From DASRDS01 sp035652495 (lineage in GTDB: Bacteria; Gemmatimonadota; Gemmatimonadetes; Gemmatimonadales; Gemmatimonadaceae), in the NCBI GenBank assembly GCA_035652495.1, contig DASRDS010000074.1, positions 1 through 31,946 of the forward strand: a stretch of 31,946 bases of DNA, written 5' to 3'. The position numbers and the translations under genes are program-made. Each line of letters starts with the position of its first letter. Within the stretch, counting starts at the first letter, position 1. A model generated the notes under the pieces. It was given only the letters and a program-made list of their open reading frames with translations. It was not told the DNA's origin and did not search any database. This document shows positions 7,445 to 14,056 of the stretch, piece by piece.

Positions 7445-7948
7445 CTACCGCGCGTATCGCCGGCTGAGGTTGAAGCCGGTCGTGGCGCCGACGGCCGGCA
7501 GCAGCACGACGCCGGCAAAGCTCACCGTACAGATGATGCGACACGGGTGTGAGGTCTCGCCACGCTGTCGATTGAGCCGGATCAAGGCAAAGCTGCCGAG
7601 CCCACCAATCGCGGTCCCCGCGAGCGCCGCGAGATAGGAGCCCGTCGCATGCCGGCCCGCTTGCCCGATGAGCGTCGGCGGCAGAGCCGTCGCGAACGCG
7701 GCGATCGTGTAGCCGCCAACGAGACCCGCCGTGCTCCCCGCATCATCGCCCGCGCCAAACCTCCGCGCGACCCAGCGCGACGCGATACCACCGCCGATAA
7801 AGGCGATCGGTGTGGTGAGCGCTCCGGCGCCAACTTCCGCGAGTAGTCGCCCGCCGGTCACCGCGGGCTGTCCGCGCTGCTGCGCCTCAGCGGGCGCGCT
7901 GGAGATCAGGAAGCCGCAGCAGCCGGCGAGGACGGCGACCAGCCGCAC
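7445..7948 (-). CDS. Exported hypothetical protein with hydrophobic segments
   Basis: 167 residues from GTG 7948. This start gives a signal peptide (VRLVAVLAGCCGFLISSAPAEA, cut before QQRGQ); the longer open frame upstream reads through another gene and is arginine-rich. The mature part holds several glycine/alanine-rich hydrophobic stretches (AFIGGGIASRWVARRF, GLVGGYTIAAFATALP, AALAGTAIGGLGSFALIRL, FAGVVLLPAVGATTGF). It may insert in a membrane; I do not recognise the family. The first 43 bases overlap the zinc-ribbon gene upstream, so it is the last gene of a minus-strand operon. Confidence 0.65.
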   Translation of the reverse strand: MRLVAVLAGCCGFLISSAPAEAQQRGQPAVTGGRLLAEVGAGALTTPIAFIGGGIASRWVARRFGAGDDAGSTAGLVGGYTIAAFATALPPTLIGQAGRHATGSYLAALAGTAIGGLGSFALIRLNRQRGETSHPCRIICTVSFAGVVLLPAVGATTGFNLSRRYAR

Positions 7949-8205
7949 TTGCGACAGGGGCCGAAGCCCCCATGCACGATGTCGGCGTGAATCAACGTGC
8001 CGCACTTGGGACACCGGTGATCGACGGCCCGCGGCGGATCCGCGATCATCGCCATGACGCGCGAGTGTTGCTCGGTGCTCAGCGTCGGCGCCGAACGGTC
8101 GCCATCCTGAATCTCTCGGCTGGTCCGGATCAGCCACGCGATGATCCGCGCCGCGATGCCAATGAAAAAGAGCGCCTCGCCGCCATAGCGAAACCCGGGA
8201 TCCAT
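7906..8205 (-). CDS. Small membrane protein with zinc ribbon
   Basis: 99 residues from ATG 8205. A hydrophobic helix (about 10-26, ALFFIGIAARIIAWLI) is followed by a charged segment and a C-terminal zinc ribbon with CPKC (65-68) and CRKC (84-87). The two CxxC pairs, 16 residues apart, can hold one zinc ion. The product probably sits in the inner membrane with the ribbon in the cytoplasm. The gene begins 13 bases after the DUF4337 stop and overlaps the next gene by 43 bases. No specific function is known to me. Confidence 0.7.
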   Translation of the reverse strand: MDPGFRYGGEALFFIGIAARIIAWLIRTSREIQDGDRSAPTLSTEQHSRVMAMIADPPRAVDHRCPKCGTLIHADIVHGGFGPCRKCGWSPSSPAAAAS

Positions 8206-8218
8206 ACCGCATAGACGA

Positions 8219-8809
8219 TCAGCCGAAGAGCTTGGCCACGAAGAGCGCGGCGCCGAGCACGCCAATCCCAAGTGAAGTCCCGAGAACGCCTTTGGACCGG
8301 GTCAACGCCGCGACGGCGCCGAGCGCGATCGCGACCTGCAACAGCGTCACCGCGAACGCGAAACCTTTGTGTTGCGCCATGAGATGGTCGGCTTCCTCGA
8401 TTTTCTCGTCGCGCTGATGCTCGAGCTCCTTCGCGCTGTCGCTGATCGCCTTCTGCTCGTTCGCGTAACGCTGCACGGTGGAGTCGAGTGATGCCGGCGG
8501 CGTCTTGCCCGCGGCATGGTATGTTGCCGCCGACGCGGCCGTCACGGTGCCCTTGATGCCTTTCGCCTGGTAGTATGCCCACTGATCCGACGCCCGCGCC
8601 TGAATACCCGTGGCCTCGGTCTGCAATAGAATCGCATCGTTGACCGTCGCGCCTGCTTTGAGCGAAGCAATCGCGGCCAACGCCGCCAGCACCGCCGTCG
8701 AAAGCGCGGTCAGTCGGAGCATACTTTTGGCGCCGCCTTCTTTCGCCTCGATTTCCTCGTCGATTTTCTCGCGCAGCTTGTCGGTATCGACTTCGATTTC
8801 TTCAGGCAT
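8219..8809 (-). CDS. DUF4337-family membrane protein
   Basis: 196 residues. An acidic, amphipathic N-terminus (1-28) leads to a membrane helix (31-50). The family-typical segment SDQWAYYQAKGIK (74-86) follows, then a long helical, charged region, and two more membrane helices (about 149-168 and 172-193). This layout matches DUF4337, a conserved family without known function. The ATG overlaps the end of the DUF72 gene by 8 bases, so the two are coupled. Confidence 0.82.
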   Translation of the reverse strand: MPEEIEVDTDKLREKIDEEIEAKEGGAKSMLRLTALSTAVLAALAAIASLKAGATVNDAILLQTEATGIQARASDQWAYYQAKGIKGTVTAASAATYHAAGKTPPASLDSTVQRYANEQKAISDSAKELEHQRDEKIEEADHLMAQHKGFAFAVTLLQVAIALGAVAALTRSKGVLGTSLGIGVLGAALFVAKLFG

Positions 8810-9818
8810 GGGCGGAAGCTAGCATCGACAAGAACTCCAGCGCATTGGTCGTCCCGTAATTTCCATAGCAATTGTTGAAGACCACATGGACGCCCTGGAA
8901 ATGCGGCTCCTTCACCTGGGACGCGGCCTCCTCGACCCTCGGCACCCACTCCGCCATCTCACCACGATCATAGAGATACCGATACCGCTCGGCCACTGAG
9001 ACGCCGCGCTTCTCCCACGTATCGGTCCGGCGTCCATGCATCCGGACCATAGCGACGAACGGCGACGTCACCGCGACGACCGGCGGCATGCTCGATCGCA
9101 TGCCCGGGGGCGCGTCGACCATCACGTACGCGAGCCAATGTCTCTCGAGCAACGCCAGCGTGCGGTCGCGCAGCCGATCCGACATCCATGAGCGATTCCG
9201 GAATTCAACGGCGAGTGGCAGATCGCCAAGTCCCTCCTTGATCCCGGCAATGATCTCGGCATTCTCCCGGGTCGGTCCGAACCAGGGCGGAAATTGAAAC
9301 ACGATCGCGCCCAGGCGACCCGAGGTTGCGAGCGGCGACACGCTGTGGGCAAATCGTCGGCGAACTTCCGACATGACTTCCGCCGGAAGACCATGGGCAT
9401 AGACGCGAGGCTGGTCGCCGACCGACGCGGGTAGCGCGTGATACAGATCGGCCGGCAGCCGGCGCGGCTCCGTCGGATGGCCCGTCAACAACGCGTGCGC
9501 TTTCATACAGAATCGAAACCGCTCCGGGGTCCGATCGACCCAATGCTGGACGACGACCGGCGGCTGGAGCGCATAGAACGTCGAATCGACTTCCACCATC
9601 GAAAATCGACTCGCGTAGTATTTGAGACGTGCCTCAGCGGAGGTCTGACCCGCCGGGTAAAAGACGCCGGGCGCCGTAAGCGTACGATCGGTCCATCCCG
9701 CGGTGCCGACATAGATCTGGCCACCAGTCGGCGCGGCGATCGGTCCAGTCGTTACAGCGCCGAGTCGTTCCTCGCGGTCGCGGGCGACCTCGCGGCCCGG
9801 GTCGTGCTCAGTGCTCAT
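8802..9818 (-). CDS. DUF72 (YecE-like) TIM-barrel protein
   Basis: 338 residues, somewhat longer than typical because of a polar N-terminal 33 residues. DUF72 features: YVGTAGWTD, FYPAGQTSAEARLKYYASRF, VEVDSTFYALQPP, FCMKAHALLTGH, IVFQFPPWF, AVEFRNRSWM, a VRMHGR stretch, and the ending VHVVFNNCYGNYGTTNALEF. The family folds as a TIM barrel and is thought to be an enzyme of unknown substrate. It is the first gene of a four-gene minus-strand operon. A TAGAGT box lies 8 bases before the ATG (9832-9827 on the minus strand), a possible promoter for a near-leaderless transcript. Confidence 0.88.
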   Translation of the reverse strand: MSTEHDPGREVARDREERLGAVTTGPIAAPTGGQIYVGTAGWTDRTLTAPGVFYPAGQTSAEARLKYYASRFSMVEVDSTFYALQPPVVVQHWVDRTPERFRFCMKAHALLTGHPTEPRRLPADLYHALPASVGDQPRVYAHGLPAEVMSEVRRRFAHSVSPLATSGRLGAIVFQFPPWFGPTRENAEIIAGIKEGLGDLPLAVEFRNRSWMSDRLRDRTLALLERHWLAYVMVDAPPGMRSSMPPVVAVTSPFVAMVRMHGRRTDTWEKRGVSVAERYRYLYDRGEMAEWVPRVEEAASQVKEPHFQGVHVVFNNCYGNYGTTNALEFLSMLASAHA

Positions 9819-9855
9819 CCGCTGGAACTCTATTTCGGGGTCTGTTCGGACGCCA

Positions 9856-9862
9856 GGGAGGA
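9856..9862 (+). promoter_or_regulatory. Shine-Dalgarno site of the small acidic gene
   Basis: GGGAGGA contains the full GGAGG core (9857-9861), 4 bases before ATG 9866. It is one of the strongest ribosome-binding sites in the window and supports this short gene. Confidence 0.75.
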
Positions 9863-9865
9863 ACC

Positions 9866-10036
9866 ATGGAACGCGAAGACGAGGAACAGGAAGAGCAGCA
9901 GGCGCTGGAGCGCGACGAGCGCGAAGGGCTGGTGGGTGATACCGAGGAGAATCGGAACTTGAGCGGGTCGTCGACCTGGGAGACCCTGCCGGACCAGGGC
10001 CCCGCCGACGAGGATGAGGAAGACGCGCAAAGCTGA
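9866..10036 (+). CDS. Small acidic protein, 56 residues
   Basis: ATG 9866 to TGA 10036, preceded by the Shine-Dalgarno sequence GGGAGGA (9856-9862) and followed 21 bases later by a strong terminator, so it looks like a complete one-gene unit. The protein is dominated by Glu, Asp and Gln: MEREDEEQEEQQALERDE begins it, then EGLVGDTEENRN, SGSSTWETLPDQ, and a last acidic run. There is no membrane segment or cysteine; it is probably soluble and largely disordered. The gene is divergent from DUF72, with 47 bases between starts. I know no family for it. The expression signals are the best evidence that it is real. Confidence 0.7.
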   Translation: MEREDEEQEEQQALERDEREGLVGDTEENRNLSGSSTWETLPDQGPADEDEEDAQS

Positions 10037-10057
10037 TGCGACGGGCGAATCGAACTC

Positions 10058-10106
10058 ACCGGCCGGTCGTGGATAGTACGTAACGACCGGCCGGTTGTCG
10101 TTTGTT
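10058..10106 (+). terminator. Intrinsic terminator after the small acidic gene
   Basis: A perfect 13-base inverted repeat, ACCGGCCGGTCGT (10058-10070) and its complement (10083-10095), surrounds a 12-base loop. It is followed by a T-rich tract (10095-10106). The other strand has no T-run after the stem, so it acts in the plus direction. The -10 box of the next gene begins in the T tract. Confidence 0.78.
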
Positions 10107-10111
10107 ACAAT
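10106..10111 (+). promoter_or_regulatory. -10 box candidate for the chemoreceptor-like gene
   Basis: TACAAT at 10106-10111 lies directly after the terminator and 23 bases before ATG 10135. It would give a short leader that holds a GAGG (10131-10134) next to the start codons. The -35 region falls in the terminator stem and is weak. Confidence 0.45.
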
Positions 10112-10134
10112 CCCACTCGATTCGCGTCCCGAGG

Positions 10135-11604
10135 ATGATGCACTGGTATTACGACCTTCGTTTACGCACGAAGTTGATCGCCGCATTTGCGTTGATGATC
10201 GGAGTAATGGCGGTTGATACCGTGCTGGTGGCCGGATCCATAGGCGCGAGAGACTGGTCTCTCGCGACCGGCATACTGTGGGCCGGGGGCGCGGTGTGCA
10301 TCCTGATCGCGATCGGCAACTACTGGCTCATCGGCCAGAGCGTCGCGTGGCCCGTGCAAGAGATGAAAAGCAAAATGGCGCTCGTCGCGCGTGGCGAGGT
10401 CGGCGTGGACGTGTGGATCACGTCCCACGACGAGTTCGGTGATCTCGCCCGCGGCCTCGAGCAGATCATCGCGTCGCAAAAAGCGATCGCGGGCGCGGCG
10501 AGCGCGCTCGCCAAAGGCGACGTGTCCGATCCGCTCGAGCCGCGCAGCGATAAGGACGTGACCGGCGCCGCCGTCGCGCACCTGCAGGACACGGTTCGCT
10601 CGCTGCTCGATGTCATGGCGCGCTTGATCGCATCGGCGAAAGCCGGACGCCTGACCGAACGGGGCACGGCCGCTGACTACGAAGGCGCATGGCACGAACT
10701 GGTGCACGGGATGAACGACACGCTCGACGCGATCGTGCGCCCGTTGACCGAAGCCTCCCACGTGCTGCGCCGCGCCGCCTCGCGCGATGTCGCGGCCCGA
10801 ATGGTCGAGACGTACGCCGGCGATATGGCGGAGTTCAAGACGACGCTCAATACCGCCGTCGTCAATCTCGACGAGGCGCTGCTGCAGGTCAGCGGCGCGG
10901 CGGACCAAGTCGCCGCGGCGTCAGATCAGATCCGGATCGGCAGCGAGTCGCTGGCCGAAGGGGCAGGGGAGCAGGCCACGGCCATCGCGACGATCTTCGA
11001 GGAACTGCAAGCCCTCGCGATCGTGACGCGGACCAACGCCGAGCACGCGAACGCGGCGCGTGGCCTCAATGAGTCCGTCGGCATGCGCGAGTTGAGCGAG
11101 GCCATGCAGCGGATCGAGGCGTCCTCGAGCGCGATCGTGTCGATCGTGCACGCCATGGACGACGTCGCGACGCAGACGAACGTGCTGGCACTGAACGCGG
11201 CGATCGAAGCGGCGCGCGCGGGGGAGTACGGGAAGGGGTTCGCCGTCGTCGCGCAGGAAGTGCGCAGCCTCTCGACCCGCAGCGCCGAGGCCGCACAGAG
11301 TACGGCCCGGCTGATCGAAGAAGCGCGCAAGCACGCCGAGGCCGGCGCCGCCATCGCCGCACAGGTGACCGGTGTCATGGACGAAATGGCGAAAGGCAGC
11401 GATCGGCAGCTCGAAGGCGTGGAGCACATTCGCGTCGCGATGGAACAGGTGAGCCACACGACCCAGAATGTCGCCGCGAGCGCCGAAGAATCCGCGGCCG
11501 CCGCGGAGGAGCTGCAGAGTCAGGCCGAGGAAATGCGCGGCCTCGTCAACGCGTTCCATCTGAGCGGTCGCGAAGACAAAGGGAAGTTCGCGAAGGCTAG
11601 CTGA
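10135..11604 (+). CDS. Methyl-accepting chemotaxis-like protein without outer sensor domain
   Basis: 489 residues from ATG 10135 (ATG 10138 is equally possible; GAGG precedes both). Two membrane helices (about 13-35 and 43-65) are separated by fewer than ten outside residues, so there is no periplasmic ligand domain. HAMP-like modules follow (about 66-118, then two further helical repeats around 120-170 and 195-250, VRPLTEASHVLRRAASRDVA). The signalling domain has the conserved tip DDVATQTNVLALNAAIEAARAGE and GKGFAVVAQEVRSLS (about 342-380). There is no C-terminal NWETF-type tether. No che genes are nearby. It probably senses a membrane or cytoplasmic cue and contacts CheA/CheW coded elsewhere. 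Confidence 0.88.
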   Translation: MMHWYYDLRLRTKLIAAFALMIGVMAVDTVLVAGSIGARDWSLATGILWAGGAVCILIAIGNYWLIGQSVAWPVQEMKSKMALVARGEVGVDVWITSHDEFGDLARGLEQIIASQKAIAGAASALAKGDVSDPLEPRSDKDVTGAAVAHLQDTVRSLLDVMARLIASAKAGRLTERGTAADYEGAWHELVHGMNDTLDAIVRPLTEASHVLRRAASRDVAARMVETYAGDMAEFKTTLNTAVVNLDEALLQVSGAADQVAAASDQIRIGSESLAEGAGEQATAIATIFEELQALAIVTRTNAEHANAARGLNESVGMRELSEAMQRIEASSSAIVSIVHAMDDVATQTNVLALNAAIEAARAGEYGKGFAVVAQEVRSLSTRSAEAAQSTARLIEEARKHAEAGAAIAAQVTGVMDEMAKGSDRQLEGVEHIRVAMEQVSHTTQNVAASAEESAAAAEELQSQAEEMRGLVNAFHLSGREDKGKFAKAS

Positions 11605-11610
11605 GCGGTC

Positions 11611-11622
11611 TATAATTCAGGC
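11611..11622 (+). promoter_or_regulatory. Consensus -10 box for a leaderless DinB operon
   Basis: TATAAT (11611-11616), a perfect -10 hexamer, is followed by 6 bases and the GTG start at 11623. Transcription would begin at the start codon itself. A weak -35, TTCGCG (11587-11592), lies 18 bases upstream in the chemoreceptor gene. No Shine-Dalgarno site is present, which fits leaderless translation. Confidence 0.6.
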
Positions 11623-12120
11623 GTGACCGAAGCCTGGTTGCGTGGACCCGTGAGCGGCGTCGACCCGTTGGTGATGCCGGCGGTGCACGCCTTGATGCAC
11701 GCGAGTGACGAAATCACGCGCGCGGCGCCCGGCCTGACGCCGGCGGAGCTGTGGGCGACGCCTGGCGGAGCGGGATCCGTCGGATTCCATCTCCGCCACA
11801 TTACCGGCAGCATCGACCGACTCTTCACGTATGCGCGACGCGGGTCGTTGACGCCGCAACAGTTCGAGGCACTGCGCCAAGAAGCCGTGCCGGGCGATCC
11901 GCCGGCCGAGGCGGCGCTGTTGGTCGACGAGGCGCGGAGCGCGATCAAGCGGGCGATCGCGGAGATCAAAGCGACGCCCGTGTCGACGCTGCCCGAACCC
12001 CGAGCGATCGGCCGCGCCGCGCTGCCGACGACACTGTTCGGCCTCCTCTTTCACATCGGCGAACACACGGCGCGTCACGCCGGTCAGATCGTGTCGCTCT
12101 CCAAGGTCGTGCGCGGATGA
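11623..12120 (+). CDS. DinB-family protein
   Basis: 165 residues from GTG 11623. The DinB four-helix pattern is clear: an N-terminal helix (18-36), HLRHITGSIDRLFTYAR (56-72) with a ligand histidine (His59), and HIGEHTARHAGQIVSLSK (144-161) with the paired histidines (148, 152) that complete the metal triad. DinB proteins include thiol-dependent metalloenzymes and stress-induced proteins; the substrate cannot be told. It heads a plus-strand operon: its TGA overlaps the ATG of the carboxylesterase as ATGA. It is a distant relative of the DinB-like gene at the left edge. Confidence 0.85.
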   Translation: MTEAWLRGPVSGVDPLVMPAVHALMHASDEITRAAPGLTPAELWATPGGAGSVGFHLRHITGSIDRLFTYARRGSLTPQQFEALRQEAVPGDPPAEAALLVDEARSAIKRAIAEIKATPVSTLPEPRAIGRAALPTTLFGLLFHIGEHTARHAGQIVSLSKVVRG

Positions 12121-12776
12121 CCGAGCAGGACCTCGGCTTCGTGCACCGTTGGGTGCCTGGCCGCGGGTCGCCGCTGACCGCGCTCGTCCTGCACGGCACC
12201 GGTGGGGACGAAAGCGATCTCCTTCCACTCGGCGCCGCCGTCGCGCCCGGCGCCGCGTTGCTCAGTCCTCGCGGCAAGGTCCGTGAGAACGGCGCTCCGC
12301 GGTTCTTCAAGCGCGTCGCGCTCGGCGTCTTTGATCAGGTCGACTTGGCTGAACGGACCGACGAGCTCGTGGCATTCGTCCGGCGTGCCGCCAACGTGTA
12401 CGGATTCGATCCGACTCGCGTCGTGGCGGTTGGCTACTCGAACGGCGCGAACATCGCGTCGAGCGCGTTTTTGCGACATCCGGGGATCTTTGCGCGCGCC
12501 GTGTTGTTTCGGCCTATGGTGCCGTTCGTGCCCGAGCCGCCGCCGGTGCTCAACGGCATGCCGGTTTACATCGCGGCCGGCAAGGTGGATCCGATTGCTC
12601 GGCGCGAGAACACCGAGGAGCTGCTGCGCGTGCTCAATGCGTCCGGCGCCGCGGTCACCGTACGATGGGAAGAGGCTGGACACGCTTTGACTTCGGGTGA
12701 GGTTCAGGGCGCGACTGACTGGTTAGCCGACTTGGACCGCCCGCCTAAGCGACCACGACGTTACACTTCCCCCTGA
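12117..12776 (+). CDS. Alpha/beta hydrolase, phospholipase/carboxylesterase (MhqD-like)
   Basis: 219 residues from ATG 12117. The fold is an Abhydrolase_2 carboxylesterase: oxyanion segment LHGTGGDESDLLPLG (25-39), nucleophile elbow GYSNGA with Ser108, acid Asp158 in GKVDPI, and His189 in EAGHAL. All three catalytic residues are in place. In other bacteria, relatives (MhqD) sit beside DinB or dioxygenase genes and answer to quinones and electrophiles; the DinB neighbour here fits that theme, but this is inference. The stop shares one base with the next ATG. It is probably cytoplasmic, as no signal peptide is present. Confidence 0.85.
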   Translation: MTEQDLGFVHRWVPGRGSPLTALVLHGTGGDESDLLPLGAAVAPGAALLSPRGKVRENGAPRFFKRVALGVFDQVDLAERTDELVAFVRRAANVYGFDPTRVVAVGYSNGANIASSAFLRHPGIFARAVLFRPMVPFVPEPPPVLNGMPVYIAAGKVDPIARRENTEELLRVLNASGAAVTVRWEEAGHALTSGEVQGATDWLADLDRPPKRPRRYTSP

Positions 12777-13240
12777 TGCGATTGAGCTTTTTTATGGCGC
12801 TCGCTTCGCTCGCGACCACACCCGCGTTCGCGCAACACGCCGATGCTATTCGCGTTGGTACGCGAGTGCGCGTCTGGGAAGTTCAGCCCGATGCACCATC
12901 GACTGAATTGATTGGACGGGTTCGCGGGAGCGACACACAAGGGATCACACTAGAGGCACCGGCCGGATCGCTCACGGTGCCGTGGTCCAATGTGCGTCAC
13001 ATGGATGTCAGCGCGGGCCCCAAGAGCGGGCCGCGCTGGAAGAGTGGCCTCATTGGAGCTCTCGCCGGTGCGATTGGCGGCGGCGTGGTCGGTGCCATCA
13101 TCGGTGATGCATCGCACCACAACACGCCGAAGTTTGCCGCCGCCGGCATCGGCGTTGGCGGTGTGCTCGGAGGTGTGATCGGTACGACGCAACCCGGCGA
13201 ACGCTGGGATCGAGTCGAGACCGACAGCGTCCGGCGCTGA
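12776..13240 (+). CDS. Exported glycine-zipper protein
   Basis: 154 residues. A signal peptide (MRLSFFMALASLATTPAFA, cut before QHADAIR) is followed by a small beta-rich domain (about 25-75, TRVRVWEV, GRVRGSDTQGITLEA, TVPWSNVRHMDV). Two glycine-zipper hydrophobic segments come next (about 88-108, LIGALAGAIGGGVVGAIIGD, and 118-138). Glycine zippers insert in or associate with membranes, so it may anchor in the outer membrane. The ATG overlaps the hydrolase stop by one base; the next gene follows after 8 bases. No known function. Confidence 0.75.
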   Translation: MRLSFFMALASLATTPAFAQHADAIRVGTRVRVWEVQPDAPSTELIGRVRGSDTQGITLEAPAGSLTVPWSNVRHMDVSAGPKSGPRWKSGLIGALAGAIGGGVVGAIIGDASHHNTPKFAAAGIGVGGVLGGVIGTTQPGERWDRVETDSVRR

Positions 13241-13248
13241 CGATCGTC

Positions 13249-14031
13249 GTGCGACGACTATTCGCCGCCGGCGTACTCGGCGCGATCGCGTGGAGCGCGC
13301 TCGCGGCACAGGAAGAAGCTCCGGATCCGCACGCCGCCCAGCCCGAGCGTCCCACGGTAGCGACGCACGCCGGCACGGTCTACCCAGGCTGGGTCGAAGT
13401 CGAAGCGGGTGCGCAGCGCTCGGAATCCGACGGCGTGCTCGCGATCGAGACGCCCGTCGTCACGAAGCTCGGCGTCGTCTCCCACGTCCAGCTGTCGTTG
13501 TATCAGGTCTGGCAATCGCAGAACGGCAACGGTGCGCATGACCAGGGTCTAGGTGATGTCGCCGTCGGCGTGAAATGGCGGCTGTTGGACGATGCGCCCG
13601 TCGTCGGCGACTTCGCGCTGCTGCCGATACTCAAACTGTCAACGGGCGCTGGCGGCACCAGCACCTCGACGACCGATCTGACGCTCCTCCTGATATCGAG
13701 CCATGAGTTCGGCCCACTCTCGCTCGATGTGAACGTCGGCTACACGCATCGCACCGGCAGCGGCACCTCCGCTCCACGCACAGCGACCCTGTGGACGGTC
13801 TCGGCCGGCCTCCAAGTCGTGGGTTCGTTCGGCTGGACCGGCGAAATCTCGGGTTTGCCAGGCACGAGCGGCCCAGCCGGCCAAGCGCCGATCGTGGCGC
13901 TGCTGACCGGTCCAACGTGGACCGCCCGCAAATGGTTGGTGTTCGACGCCGGCGTGAGTCCGACACTGCGGGGCCCTCAGGCCACCTACGTGTACGCCGG
14001 CGTGACATGCAATGTCGGTCGTCTGTGGTGA
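13249..14031 (+). CDS. MetA-pathway-like outer-membrane transporter protein
   Basis: 260 residues from GTG 13249. The signal peptide is MRRLFAAGVLGAIAWSALA, cut before AQEEAPD. The body matches the outer-membrane family first named for phenol degradation (MetA-type): PGWVEVEAGAQRSE, VSHVQLSLYQVW, GLGDVAVGVKWRLLDD, FALLPILKLSTGAG, VNVGYTHRTGSG and GPTWTARKWLVFDAGVSPTLRG are successive strand pairs. It ends VTCNVGRLW, with a terminal aromatic residue. It is likely a barrel for a small hydrophobic molecule, but the family is loosely defined. Last gene of the DinB operon; it converges on the Ig725 gene with 25 bases between stops and no clear terminator. Confidence 0.75.
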   Translation: MRRLFAAGVLGAIAWSALAAQEEAPDPHAAQPERPTVATHAGTVYPGWVEVEAGAQRSESDGVLAIETPVVTKLGVVSHVQLSLYQVWQSQNGNGAHDQGLGDVAVGVKWRLLDDAPVVGDFALLPILKLSTGAGGTSTSTTDLTLLLISSHEFGPLSLDVNVGYTHRTGSGTSAPRTATLWTVSAGLQVVGSFGWTGEISGLPGTSGPAGQAPIVALLTGPTWTARKWLVFDAGVSPTLRGPQATYVYAGVTCNVGRLW

Positions 14032-14056
14032 ATCGCGCGCGGGAGATCGATCGGCA

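Noticed and set aside
7949..8212. Extended frame of the exported protein at 7445
   Set aside because: The upstream part is Arg/His-rich and out of frame over the zinc-ribbon gene.
11751..12116. Long N-terminal extension of the carboxylesterase frame
   Set aside because: It overlaps the DinB gene out of frame and is Arg-rich. ATG 12117 gives the standard family N-terminus.
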